Of a stretch of 64,000 bases of DNA, positions 18,500 through 27,631 are shown piece by piece (position 1 is the stretch's first letter; every line of letters starts with the position of its first letter). Both the position numbers and the translations under genes were made by a program. Origin of the DNA: an uncultured Gammaproteobacteria bacterium (GTDB lineage: Bacteria > Pseudomonadota > Gammaproteobacteria > Steroidobacterales > GCA-2729495); contig CAKZWQ010000026.1 in NCBI GenBank assembly GCA_937921935.1, positions 41,005 to 105,004 of the forward strand, read 5' to 3'. The notes under the pieces were generated by a model. It saw nothing but the letters and a program-made list of their open reading frames with translations, ran no database searches and had not been told where the DNA came from.

Positions 18500-18514
18500 T
18501 GGCGCGCTTTTCGC
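18500..18514 (+). promoter_or_regulatory. Candidate sigma-54 promoter of glnK-amtB
   Basis: TGGCGCGCTTTTCGC has GG and GC with 10-base spacing and matches the -24/-12 consensus at most positions, about 54 bases before the P-II start. This is the expected nitrogen-control promoter type for glnK-amtB. A sigma-70-like pair (TTGCAG at 18492, TAGAAT at 18517) overlaps, so the class is not certain. Confidence 0.4.
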
Positions 18515-18528
18515 GCTAGAATGCTTAA

Positions 18529-18906
<378 letters not shown>

Positions 18907-18942
18907 CGCGTGCGGCTTGCAGGCCGCACCGGGGGGCAGACA

Positions 18943-20241
18943 ATGAAAGGGTTGATTCGGGCAATCACCGTGTTGCCGCTGTGCCTGTTATCAGGCATTG
19001 CATTTGCTGATTCCGTGGACTCCGGGGACACCGCATGGATGCTGACGTCCACTGCGCTGGTCCTGTTCATGACGCTGCCTGGTCTGGCGCTTTTTTATGG
19101 CGGCCTGGTGCGCGGGCGCAATGTTCTTTCGGTGCTGATGCAGTGTTTTGCCATTGCCTGCATGGTTACGGTGCTTTGGGTATTGGCCGGCTATACCTTG
19201 TTTGCTACCGATGGTGGTGGTGCTCAGAATTTCATTGGCGGTCTGTCCAAGGTTTTTCTGGCCGGCGTTACCGCTGACTCTGTCGAGGGCACGATGCCCG
19301 AGACGGTATTCATCATGTTCCAGCTTACCTTTGCGATTATCACACCCGCACTGATCGTGGGTGGATTTGCAGAGCGTATGCGTTTTAGCGCAATGATGCT
19401 GTTCTCGGCCCTGTGGCTGTTTGTTGTTTATCTTCCTGTTGCCCACTGGGTCTGGGGCGGTGGCTGGCTTGCAGAACGCAATTTCATGGACTTCGCCGGC
19501 GGGGCTGTCGTACACATTAATGCGGGAATAGCGGCCCTGGTGGCGGCCCTTGTTATGGGTAATCGGCGTGGCTTCCCGACTACACCCATGCCGCCCCATA
19601 GTCTGCCCCTGACGGTGACCGGTGCCTGCATGTTGTGGGTCGGCTGGTTTGGCTTCAATGCAGGCAGTGCTCTGGCTGCGGACGGTGCAGCGGGCATGGC
19701 CATGCTGGTCACGCATGTCGGTGCTGCTGCCGGTTCCCTGGCGTGGATGGGCCAGGAATGGATCAAGTTTGGCAAGCCTAGCGTGCTTGGCATTGTTACC
19801 GGCATGGTGGCCGGCCTGGGCACGATTACCCCCGCTTCGGGTTTCGTTGGCCCCGGGGGCGCATTGCTCATCGGCCTGATTGCCGGCGTCGTGTGTTTCT
19901 GGGCGACGCAGTTCATCAAGCGCAAACTCAAAATCGACGACTCCCTGGATGTTTTTCCCGTCCATGGCGTGGGTGGATTCCTGGGCATCCTGCTGACCGC
20001 CGTATTTGCTTCCAGTGAACTGGGCGTATTCAGCGGTCTTGGCTTGCCCGAGGGCCGCGGTATTGCTTCGCAGTTTTCCATGCAGGCGGTCGGTGCAGTG
20101 GCGACAGCCGTCTGGTGCGGCGTTGGTACTTTTGTGATCCTGAAGATCGTGGGCGCGCTGGTTGGTCTGCGGGTTGAGAAAGATGCGGAGACCGAAGGCC
20201 TCGACATTGCCCTGCATGACGAACGGGGCTACAACCTGTAA
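18943..20241 (+). CDS. amtB: Ammonium transporter
   Basis: 432 residues, ATG at 18943 behind a GGGGGG site. A signal-like helix (to ADS near 23) precedes eleven membrane helices. Family marks include DTAWMLTSTALVLFMTLPGLALFYGG, the FAGGAVVHINAG segment with a pore-lining His, and DVFPVHGVGGFLG with the second. It conducts ammonium/ammonia across the inner membrane and is gated by the P-II protein encoded upstream. It converges on msrQ with an 8-base gap. Confidence 0.96.
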   Translation: MKGLIRAITVLPLCLLSGIAFADSVDSGDTAWMLTSTALVLFMTLPGLALFYGGLVRGRNVLSVLMQCFAIACMVTVLWVLAGYTLFATDGGGAQNFIGGLSKVFLAGVTADSVEGTMPETVFIMFQLTFAIITPALIVGGFAERMRFSAMMLFSALWLFVVYLPVAHWVWGGGWLAERNFMDFAGGAVVHINAGIAALVAALVMGNRRGFPTTPMPPHSLPLTVTGACMLWVGWFGFNAGSALAADGAAGMAMLVTHVGAAAGSLAWMGQEWIKFGKPSVLGIVTGMVAGLGTITPASGFVGPGGALLIGLIAGVVCFWATQFIKRKLKIDDSLDVFPVHGVGGFLGILLTAVFASSELGVFSGLGLPEGRGIASQFSMQAVGAVATAVWCGVGTFVILKIVGALVGLRVEKDAETEGLDIALHDERGYNL

Positions 20242-20249
20242 GTCGTGCT

Positions 20250-20879
20250 TCAGCTGGTTGTGGGGCCCGTGGTTTTGACCCGTGCTCCGCGCCGATTGTG
20301 CCAAAGCCGGGCGCCCAGCAGCAGGATCAATAGCCCGACATAAATGAGCGGTTCGGTGGCGTCTTTCTTGACCTGCCACCAGAAATGCCAGCAGACGAGG
20401 ATCGTGGCCGGGTAAACCAGTTTGTGCAGCCGAATCCAGCGCTTGCCCAGTCGGCTTTGCCAGCCCCGGGTTGAAGTGATGGCCAAAGGCACTAACAACA
20501 TCAAGCCAACGAAGCCCACGGTGATAAACGGTCGATCCAGGATGTCTTCCAGGATCAGTGCCCAGTCAAATTGCTGATCCAGGACCAGGTAATTGGCGAA
20601 ATGCAGCGTGGCATAGCTGAATGCGAACAGGCCCAGCATGCGCCTGAAGCGAATGGGCCAGGCTTTTCCCAGCGCGTAGCGCATGGGTGTCATGGCCAGG
20701 GTCGCCAGCAGCAGGCGCAGGGTCCAGATTCCGAATTCATCCTGCAGGACTTCCACCGGATTTGGGCCCAGGGAAGGACCGAAACCAATCACGCGCAGGC
20801 CTATCCAGGCTAGCGGAGCGGTGCACGCGAGAAATACCAAGGGCTTCAGGAAGAACCTGATTTGCCTGTTGCTGGGCAT
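20250..20879 (-). CDS. msrQ: MsrPQ haem-binding membrane subunit
   Basis: 209 residues with about six membrane helices and the ferric-reductase-like arrangement of MsrQ (YedZ): LFAFSYATLHFANY and LHKLVYPATILVCWHFWWQVK carry haem-ligand histidines. It takes electrons from the quinone pool or flavin reductase and passes them to periplasmic MsrP. It starts 32 bases after msrP. Length is normal for the family. Confidence 0.94.
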   Translation of the reverse strand: MPSNRQIRFFLKPLVFLACTAPLAWIGLRVIGFGPSLGPNPVEVLQDEFGIWTLRLLLATLAMTPMRYALGKAWPIRFRRMLGLFAFSYATLHFANYLVLDQQFDWALILEDILDRPFITVGFVGLMLLVPLAITSTRGWQSRLGKRWIRLHKLVYPATILVCWHFWWQVKKDATEPLIYVGLLILLLGARLWHNRRGARVKTTGPTTS

Positions 20880-20911
20880 GTCCTGCTGTGTCCGGTCTCG
20901 TCAGCTAAGCC

Positions 20912-21883
20912 TTAGTAGAATTTTCGCAGATCCATGCCTTCATAGAGGCTGGCGACCTGCTCACCGTAGCCGTTAAACATGAGGGTCGGTTTTTTCTCGC
21001 CGAAGAAGCCGGTACCGATAGTCCTTTCCTTGGCCTGACTCCAGCGAGGATGGTTAACTTCGGGGTTTACGTTCGCATAGAACCCATACTCGCGTGGCGC
21101 AGCCAGGTTCCAGGTTGTGGGGGGCTCTTTTTCAGTGAAGCTGATGCGCACGATGGATTTGATGCTCTTGAATCCATACTTCCAGGGCACCACCAGCCTG
21201 ATGGGGGCTCCATTCTGGTTGGGCAGCGAGACACCGTAGACCCCGAGGGCAAGAATGGACAAGGGGTTCATGGCTTCCGCCATGGTAAGCCCTTCAACGT
21301 AAGGAAAATCCAGTACGCCGCGACGCTGGCCGGGCATTTCCTCCGGCCGGACAACGGTTTCAAAAGCCACATACTTGGCTCGAGACGTAGGTTTGAAGCG
21401 CTTGATCAGGTCCCCGAGAGCAATGCCGTTCCAGGGCACAACCATGGACCAGGCTTCAACGCAGCGCAGTCGATAGACCCGCTCTTCGATGGGGTGCGGA
21501 CGAATAAAGTCGTCAAGATCAAAGGTGCCGGTTAGCTCCGCTTCACCATCCACCGTCACCGACCAGGGGCGGGGCCGGAAATCTCCGGAGAGTCGCGCAG
21601 GATCACTTTTGTCCAGGCCAAACTCGTAGAAGTTGTTGTAGCTCATGATGTCTTCAAGGGAGTTCGGCTCCGCATCCGTGCTGTATGGGCTGCCGCTGGC
21701 CACCTCCAGTTTGCTGAGCGTGCCCGGATCCTCGGCCGGGTCTTCCTCGGCCGCGCAGCCGCTGCCCGCCAGCAGCCCGGTTCCCGCCAGGCCTGCCCGA
21801 CGCAGGAACTCCCGGCGACCATGAAAGACTGACTCCGGCGTAATTTCCGAAGGATTGATATCTGCAGGCTTGCGAATGATCAT
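20912..21883 (-). CDS. msrP: Periplasmic methionine sulfoxide reductase, molybdenum subunit
   Basis: 323 residues. A twin-arginine signal (RREFLRRAGLAGTG at 23-36) directs export of the folded, cofactor-loaded enzyme. The sulfite-oxidase-type molybdopterin domain shows the molybdenum-ligand Cys in YRLRCVEAWSMVVPW and the GFKSIKSIVRI segment. With MsrQ it repairs oxidised methionines, free of stereo-preference, in periplasmic proteins. A DUF547 gene lies 71 bases upstream on the same strand. MsrA (26483) covers a second repair enzyme. Confidence 0.95.
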   Translation of the reverse strand: MIIRKPADINPSEITPESVFHGRREFLRRAGLAGTGLLAGSGCAAEEDPAEDPGTLSKLEVASGSPYSTDAEPNSLEDIMSYNNFYEFGLDKSDPARLSGDFRPRPWSVTVDGEAELTGTFDLDDFIRPHPIEERVYRLRCVEAWSMVVPWNGIALGDLIKRFKPTSRAKYVAFETVVRPEEMPGQRRGVLDFPYVEGLTMAEAMNPLSILALGVYGVSLPNQNGAPIRLVVPWKYGFKSIKSIVRISFTEKEPPTTWNLAAPREYGFYANVNPEVNHPRWSQAKERTIGTGFFGEKKPTLMFNGYGEQVASLYEGMDLRKFY

Positions 21884-21954
21884 TGTTGGCTTCTCTTGGG
21901 ACCGCCAGTGTATTCGGCGGCATCATGCCGGCGGTTTTCGGGGAGCTGTCTGGC

Positions 21955-22716
21955 TTAGCGACTGAAGCTGCCGTTGAGGCTCCAGTCATAGTCGTCAAAG
22001 CGGAGCTCAAAGCCCTCGCTGCGGAGAATTCGGGCACTTGACTGGTCGTTCACAAAGCGCGCCATATAGGGCTGCAGGGAGCCGGCTACGGCTGTGAAGT
22101 CTTCATCAAACCAATCGAAGATCCGGGAGACAAAGGCGACCTTTTGGTCAGGGTCAAAGCGATTCCGGGTCGGATCATTTAGGAATCGTTCAGCAGCCGC
22201 ATTGAGTTGCCCATCCAGCAGGCCCGCCCGGTAGGCACGATTGGCCAGGCGGGGGCAAGACAGGGACGCGCAAACTATGGCGAAATGAATGCGCGCATCT
22301 CCCAGGGGCCGGAGGCGACCATGTTCGATATCTTCCAGGCTCATGGCTTCGCCGAGCACCTGCACCCGCATCCGTTTGAAAAAGCGCCAGCGACCAAAGC
22401 TGCCGGCGGGAGACTGGCCAGCCAGAATGCCCTGCAACACGATGGCGTTATAGGCATTGATATAAAAGGCTTTCAAAGCCTCCGGGGATATGAGTTCCGT
22501 GGGCGAGGTTTCGCCCAGCTGACTGACGAAATCGTCCAGGCGCGGATCCAGTGCGAGGCCATCGTAGTCGACGAAGCCGTCGCGCACGTGTGTCAGGAGC
22601 AAATCATCGAGCAGTTCATAGTCCGGCAGGGCGAACGCTGCGCCGGGCAGGCTCAGTAACAGGAAAGTTGCGCAAGCCATGCCTTGCCAGAGGCTAAAAA
22701 TCTGCTTGTTTGCCAT
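21955..22716 (-). CDS. DUF547 domain protein, exported
   Basis: 253 residues with a signal peptide (about 8-29, GAAFA). The DUF547 core is clear: KAFYINAYNAIVLQGIL, LGEAMSLEDIEHGRLRPL, RIHFAIVCASLSCPRLANRAY and FVSRIFDWFDEDF. The Tyr-Asn-Ala and the CASLSCP segments are the conserved features. The function of the family is unknown; it resembles a papain-like fold in some analyses, with Cys and His present here. It is probably co-transcribed with msrPQ, which may hint at an envelope role. Confidence 0.88.
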   Translation of the reverse strand: MANKQIFSLWQGMACATFLLLSLPGAAFALPDYELLDDLLLTHVRDGFVDYDGLALDPRLDDFVSQLGETSPTELISPEALKAFYINAYNAIVLQGILAGQSPAGSFGRWRFFKRMRVQVLGEAMSLEDIEHGRLRPLGDARIHFAIVCASLSCPRLANRAYRAGLLDGQLNAAAERFLNDPTRNRFDPDQKVAFVSRIFDWFDEDFTAVAGSLQPYMARFVNDQSSARILRSEGFELRFDDYDWSLNGSFSR

Positions 22717-22799
22717 AAGAATCCTTGCTGGTGCTCACTGCCAGAGCGACATGGGCGACACTCTAGCCTGTCCGCCACGCTTTGAGGCAACATTTAGCC

Positions 22800-23837
22800 A
22801 TGAAAGTTTCCCAGGTTTTGCTGTTGATCCTGATTGCTCTGTTGACCGCGTGCGGCAGCAGCGAGTCGCCGGACACACAGGATGCGGCCGCCGGGCCGCT
22901 GGTAGTCACCATCGGCGGGACCTCGACGCCGAATACGCCGGGTTCCGCCATGTGGCTGAAATTCAAGGACTCGGCGGAGACGGCCGCTGAGGGGCGCCTG
23001 GAATTGCGGCCACTTATATACGGACAGCTTGGCTCCGAGGAGCAGCTGCTCTCGGGCCTGCGTCGGGGGCGTATTCAGTTTGCCAACCTTTCAGCCCAGG
23101 TGACCTCTACCCTGGTGCCTGAGCTTTCTCTGCTCTATGCCCCGTACCTGTTCAGCGATGAAGCCGAGGCGGATTTTATCTACGACCGCTATCTCACAGA
23201 CATCTATCGTGAATTGCTGGCCGCTGCCGGGTTGCACCTGGTGACCTGGTATGAGATCGGCTTTCACTCGGTTTATGGTCGCGAAGCATTGATGACGCCG
23301 GCGGATACGGCCGGTCGGCGCTTTCGTGTATCCGCCAGTCTGAATGCCCGGTTATTTGCCGAGTCCATTGGCGCGGACGTGATTCCCCTGGGCTATGGCG
23401 AGATTGTGCCATCCCTGCAGACTGGCTTGATCGACGCCGGTGAAAACTCAATCAGTTTGTACGCCCGCACAGGCATTGCGGCGGAAGCGCCTTACCTGAC
23501 CCTGACACGACATGCCTTCGGCATGTCAGTCATCGTCGCAGACAGTCGCGGGTGGCAAGGGCTGGACGAGGCAACACGACAGGTGCTCACTGAGTCTTTT
23601 CCCTCCATTGAAGAATCCCGGGCCGTTACCCGTGCCCAGGACGTCGCCGATCTGGCTGATGCACAACTGGGGATTCGTTCCCAGGTGCTCAGCGCGGAGC
23701 AGCGGGTCCTTTGGCAGCAGGCGACACAGGGCGTGACGGAAAAGCTGCTGGCGGAAATCGGTGGCCGGTCGGCGGAGATTTACGCGACGATTCTGCAGGC
23801 CAAGCAGGAATTCGCCGCCGGTCAGGTGGCCAATTAG
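22800..23837 (+). CDS. TRAP-type solute-binding lipoprotein (DctP family)
   Basis: 345 residues from ATG 22800. The signal ends in a lipobox LLTAC (Cys18), so it is membrane-anchored, unlike most free periplasmic DctP proteins. DctP blocks: LRRGRIQFANLSAQVTS, the WYEIGFHSVYGR segment, TPADTAGRRFRVSAS with the Arg that usually binds a carboxylate, and YGEIVPSLQTGLIDAGENS. The ligand is probably an organic acid. No DctQ/DctM permease genes are nearby, so it is an orphan. Its stop overlaps the convergent dehydrogenase stop by 4 bases. Confidence 0.88.
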   Translation: MKVSQVLLLILIALLTACGSSESPDTQDAAAGPLVVTIGGTSTPNTPGSAMWLKFKDSAETAAEGRLELRPLIYGQLGSEEQLLSGLRRGRIQFANLSAQVTSTLVPELSLLYAPYLFSDEAEADFIYDRYLTDIYRELLAAAGLHLVTWYEIGFHSVYGREALMTPADTAGRRFRVSASLNARLFAESIGADVIPLGYGEIVPSLQTGLIDAGENSISLYARTGIAAEAPYLTLTRHAFGMSVIVADSRGWQGLDEATRQVLTESFPSIEESRAVTRAQDVADLADAQLGIRSQVLSAEQRVLWQQATQGVTEKLLAEIGGRSAEIYATILQAKQEFAAGQVAN

Positions 23838-24820
23838 CCGCTGACCGTCAGGACGGCTGTACCTGAGATTCTGCCCTCGCGCAGGTCCGTGAGAGCCTCG
23901 TTGGCCGCCTCCAGCGGATACCTTGTGATCCGGGTATGGATTGGGTAACGGGCCGCCAGGGCCATGAATTCCGAGGCATCCCGCCGGGTCAGGTTGGCCA
24001 CAGATCGCAGCTGACGTTCGCCCCACAGGTCGGCATAGGGGAAGGACGGGATATCGCTCATGTGAATGCCGCCACATACGACCCGGCCGCCTTTGCGAAC
24101 CGCTCGCAGGGCCAGGGGCACCAGGTCACCGACCGGGGCGAAAATCAGCGCGGCATCCAGGGCAACGGGCGCTGATTCATCTGAGCCGCCCGCCCAGCTA
24201 ACATCCAGAGAACGCGCAAAGTCTTGTGCGGATTCATCGCCGGGACGGGTGAAGGCGAAGACCTCGCGCTGTTCATGTCTGGCCAGTTGGGTAATCAGGT
24301 GTGCCGCCGAGCCGAAGCCGTAAATACCCAGGCGGCGAGCATCGCCCGCCATGCGCAGGGTGCGATAACCAATCAGGCCGCCGCAAAGCAGGGGTGCCGT
24401 GTGGGCCGGATCCAAAGCGCTGTCCAGCGGGATCAGATAGTCAGCCTGCGCGCGCAGGTATTCTGCATAGCCGCCGTCGCGCTGATAGCCGTTGAACTGT
24501 GCCTGATCGCAGAGATTTTCCTCTCCGCGAAGACAAAAATCGCACTCACCGCAGGTCCAGGCCAGCCAGGCGGCGCCGACGCGCTGGCCTTTCGCGAGTC
24601 TGGTTCCCGGCCCGCATGCCCAGACTTCACCCACAACCTGGTGGCCGGGGACTGCCGGATACTGAATATTCTCCAGCTCGTTGTCCTGCAGGTGCAGATC
24701 GGTGCGGCAGACGCCGCAGGCCAGTATCCGGACGATGACTTCGCCCGGACCGGGCTCGGGGACTGGTCGGTTTTCGGCCACCAGGGCCCTGCCGGGACCC
24801 GGGCAATACATCACGAGCAT
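23834..24820 (-). CDS. Zinc-dependent alcohol dehydrogenase family protein
   Basis: 328 residues from the ATG at 24820, the usual family start; longer in-frame starts would overlap the TonB gene. Catalytic zinc ligands are Cys38 (ACGVCRTDLH) and His60 (PGHQVVGEV). Structural zinc cysteines lie at about 90, 93, 96 and 104. The cofactor loop reads GIYGFGSAAH, a variant of GxGxxG. It oxidises alcohols or reduces aldehydes with NAD(P)H; substrate unknown. It lies 19 bases after the TPR-TonB gene. Confidence 0.92.
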   Translation of the reverse strand: MLVMYCPGPGRALVAENRPVPEPGPGEVIVRILACGVCRTDLHLQDNELENIQYPAVPGHQVVGEVWACGPGTRLAKGQRVGAAWLAWTCGECDFCLRGEENLCDQAQFNGYQRDGGYAEYLRAQADYLIPLDSALDPAHTAPLLCGGLIGYRTLRMAGDARRLGIYGFGSAAHLITQLARHEQREVFAFTRPGDESAQDFARSLDVSWAGGSDESAPVALDAALIFAPVGDLVPLALRAVRKGGRVVCGGIHMSDIPSFPYADLWGERQLRSVANLTRRDASEFMALAARYPIHTRITRYPLEAANEALTDLREGRISGTAVLTVSG

Positions 24821-24839
24821 CTGCTCGCGCGCGGCGAGG

Positions 24840-26375
24840 CTAGCTGTCGCCGGCATCCGGGTAGTCGATACGGCCGCTCCCACCCGCTGGTGGCTCAAGG
24901 GGCTTGCTGTCTTTCTTGCTTTTCTCTGGCGGTTTCGGGCGATAGCGGAAGTCGTGCCGGTACAGCTGACCCTCGGCAACCGCAGCGACGCCATCGCTGT
25001 AACGGGGCCTGAAATAGGAGCGTTTGAGTGCCGACGTGACGCGTTTATCCATCAGGTCTTGTGGCTCCGACTCGATGATGGTGATGTCCTCGGTCTTGCC
25101 GTCCGTGTCGACGTCATAGCGCACTAATACAAAGCCTTCCAGCAGATCAGGCGCATCGGCCCGGACCCCGGGAGCGTACCGCAGCATGCCCCATCCCAGG
25201 CCCGCAACCCGCACCGGTTCGGCGAAGTACAGCTGCAGCAGGTCTTCATAAGGCGGGTCTTCCGACAGTGCTTGCCATGCACGTTCATAGTTCGCATTGG
25301 CCGTATCTTCTTGTCCCGAGCCCATGAAAAGGTCGCCGAGTCGAACCAGCAGTTCAGCCTGCTTGGGGCGGTCGATCTCCGGCTGACTTTCAATAATCTT
25401 CAGCGCCCTCTTCAGGCGCCCCGCGCTCTCGCCAAGCAGGCCCTGGCGCTCATAAGTGCCCGCCATACCTTCCAGGGCGGCAACCATCTCCGGGGAGTTC
25501 TTGCCGGCGGACCGTCGAATGATCGACTGGGCTCGCTGATAAGTGTAGCGAGCCTCTTCCATCAACCCGGCCCGCTCGTACCAGCGCGCAAGCTTGTACA
25601 TGGCAGGCGCGACTTCGGGATTCGCTTCGCCGTAGCGGCGCTGGCTGATTTCCAGCTGGATCGTTTGGTGGAAATCGGCTTCCTCGAAATCATCCAGGCC
25701 GATGAAGCTTTCTGTCAGGCCATCGCGAATCCGGATCTGGTCCAGGTTGTAGAAGCCTTCATTCACGTGGTTGATGCGCAAGGCTGTGAGATAGGCCTCT
25801 TCGGCTTTCTCATAGAGCTCAGCGCGGTTATAGGTGGCCCCGAGTCCCACGTAGGGGTTCACCAGACGCGGGGTCAGCATGCCCTCCGCTTGCCGGATGA
25901 TGGCGATGCTGCGCTGATAGTTGTTGGCGGCATCAACGAGATCTCCGTTCAGCATCTGGGTTGTCGCCAGATTGTCCAGCGGCGGAACAATTTTCATGCT
26001 GTCGGGACCGTATTCCTGCTCCGTCAAGGTCACCACGGCCTGGGCCGCTTTCTTGGCTTCTCCGTAACGCTCCTCCTTGAGGAGTCGGACCATGCGCTCG
26101 TAGCTTGCCAACCGCAGGTTTTGGGCGGCCTTGGCCGGCTTGGCCACTGGGGTTTCAATACGGGCTTCGGCATCCTCAGGTAGCTGCTCGCCAAGGCCCG
26201 TATCCGGGCCTGCATCCAGTTCACTGGCTGCCTCAATCGCCTCCGGTCCCGCTGTGTCCGGTTCAGCGAGCTCGCCTGACGGCTGCGTCGGGTTGGACTG
26301 CGCCAGCGCAGCAGTCAGGGCCAGGCAGCAGCCTGCAAGCAGCGCCAGCGCGGTTTTTGTCATCCTTGGCAACAT
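24840..26375 (-). CDS. TPR protein with TonB C-terminal domain
   Basis: 511 residues. A signal peptide (MTKTALALLAGCCLALT, cut after ALA) is followed by an acidic Pro/Glu-rich stretch. Then come about six tetratricopeptide repeats (roughly 90-370), including YERMVRLLKEERYGEAKKA and YERAGLMEEARYTYQRAQS. The TonB-like domain follows (ADAPDLLEGFVLVRYDVDTD, YFRPRYSDG), and a Lys/Pro-rich tail ends it. Unlike true TonB it has no anchoring helix after processing, and no ExbB/ExbD genes are near, so it may bind outer-membrane partners rather than drive transport. Confidence 0.85.
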   Translation of the reverse strand: MLPRMTKTALALLAGCCLALTAALAQSNPTQPSGELAEPDTAGPEAIEAASELDAGPDTGLGEQLPEDAEARIETPVAKPAKAAQNLRLASYERMVRLLKEERYGEAKKAAQAVVTLTEQEYGPDSMKIVPPLDNLATTQMLNGDLVDAANNYQRSIAIIRQAEGMLTPRLVNPYVGLGATYNRAELYEKAEEAYLTALRINHVNEGFYNLDQIRIRDGLTESFIGLDDFEEADFHQTIQLEISQRRYGEANPEVAPAMYKLARWYERAGLMEEARYTYQRAQSIIRRSAGKNSPEMVAALEGMAGTYERQGLLGESAGRLKRALKIIESQPEIDRPKQAELLVRLGDLFMGSGQEDTANANYERAWQALSEDPPYEDLLQLYFAEPVRVAGLGWGMLRYAPGVRADAPDLLEGFVLVRYDVDTDGKTEDITIIESEPQDLMDKRVTSALKRSYFRPRYSDGVAAVAEGQLYRHDFRYRPKPPEKSKKDSKPLEPPAGGSGRIDYPDAGDS

Positions 26376-26482
26376 GCGACCTGAGCTTATGATGGATGGC
26401 GGAGTTTATAATTTAGCAGTTATAGAGCAAGGGGCACGAAGTCGGCGCGGGAACATCCGAGCCGCCGGCAGGGTCGAAATGT

Positions 26483-27133
26483 TTGCTTATGTTGTTCCGC
26501 CGCAAAAAAGCTGAGATGCCGGCTGCCGGCCAGGCCCTTAAGGGCCGGACCCAGGCCATGCCCGTTGCCGCCAGGCACTATGTCAACGGCAATCCCCTGA
26601 CAGGTGAATTTCCGCCCGGTATGCAACGGGCTATGTTTGGCCTTGGTTGTTTCTGGGGGGCAGAAAGATGTTTCTGGCAGCTCCCCGGCGTTTTCTCTAC
26701 GGCCGTTGGCTATGCGGCCGGCGAAACACCCAATCCCACTTATGAAGAAGTCTGTTCGGGAATGACCGGACACAATGAGGTGGTGCAGGTGATCTTCGAT
26801 CCTGCCCGCATTAGCTTCGAGGATTTACTGAGGACTTTCTGGGAGAGCCACAATCCCACCCAGGGCATGCGCCAGGGTAACGATACGGGCACTCAATATC
26901 GGTCCGGTATCTACTGCACGACGCCGGCGCAGGAGGCTGCAGCTCTCGCCAGCTGTAAGGACTATCAGCAAGCGCTCACCGCGGCCGGGTTCCCGGCGGT
27001 GACCACGGAAATTCTGGCAGCGCCGGAATTTTATTTTGCCGAGGATTATCACCAGCAATACCTGGCCAAGAACCCCGGCGGTTATTGCGGGCTTGGCGGG
27101 ACCGGGGTGGCTTGCGCTCAGCCGGCTAGTTGA
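26483..27133 (+). CDS. msrA: Peptide-methionine (S)-S-oxide reductase
   Basis: 216 residues. The catalytic GCFWGAE motif places the active Cys at 56; [11 protein letters not shown] and the C-terminal [13 protein letters not shown] carry the substrate and resolving-cysteine regions. The N-terminal extension of about 45 residues has no clear signal and resembles that of E. coli MsrA. The enzyme reduces S-methionine sulfoxide using thioredoxin. An AT-rich stretch with TATAAT (26407-26412) lies about 70 bases upstream. It overlaps the convergent lipoprotein gene by 8 bases. Confidence 0.95.
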   Translation: MLMLFRRKKAEMPAAGQALKGRTQAMPVAARHYVNGNPLTGEFPPGMQRAMFGLGCFWGAERCFWQLPGVFSTAVGYAAGETPNPTYEEVCSGMTGHNEVVQVIFDPARISFEDLLRTFWESHNPTQGMRQGNDTGTQYRSGIYCTTPAQEAAALASCKDYQQALTAAGFPAVTTEILAAPEFYFAEDYHQQYLAKNPGGYCGLGGTGVACAQPAS

Positions 27134-27473
27134 GGACCCGGTAACCGCGTCCGCGCATACAGTTTTTCACCACGCGCTGTTTTTCGCGCTCGTTCAGCCG
27201 CGCTGATTCGGCGCCGCCAGCCACGGCCCCGACGCCGGCTCCCTGGGCGGCATCGCCGGTGATTGCCCCGATGGCCCCGCCCACGGCGGCCCCGCCGGCG
27301 GCGCCTTTGGCCACGCCTACTTCGGTCCGGATCTGGTCCTTATAGGTCTTGCAGTCCGCCAGGTCCTGCTGATAACGCACCGGGTCCACCCCCTGCATAT
27401 CAACAATAGGGTCCGGGTTGGCGGCACAGCCTGCCAGTAGCAGGGCCAGGACCAGGCAGCGAATGTGAACCAT
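27126..27473 (-). CDS. Glycine-zipper lipoprotein
   Basis: 115 residues from the ATG at 27473. The lipobox reads LLLAGCA with Cys near 16. A Gly/Ala-rich stretch ([18 protein letters not shown] and on) forms a glycine-zipper helix pair, and the C-terminal part is basic with a conserved-looking [13 protein letters not shown] end. Such proteins sit in the outer membrane or periplasm; the role is unknown. Earlier in-frame starts would add a tail running into the divergent HD-GYP gene. Confidence 0.8.
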   Translation of the reverse strand: MVHIRCLVLALLLAGCAANPDPIVDMQGVDPVRYQQDLADCKTYKDQIRTEVGVAKGAAGGAAVGGAIGAITGDAAQGAGVGAVAGGAESARLNEREKQRVVKNCMRGRGYRVLN

Positions 27474-27631
27474 GCACGGTCTCCGAAAGCCGGTTACTGG
27501 AAGTTTAACGCGCCCGGCGTCCGTTCGTTGACGACTCAGGTGCCCTGAAATGTGATGCTTGCAATAGCCCCGGCGGGCCTGATGGCTATTATGCAAAGCT
27601 GGGTTTTGCTGAGTGGTCGCGGGAAATCGGG

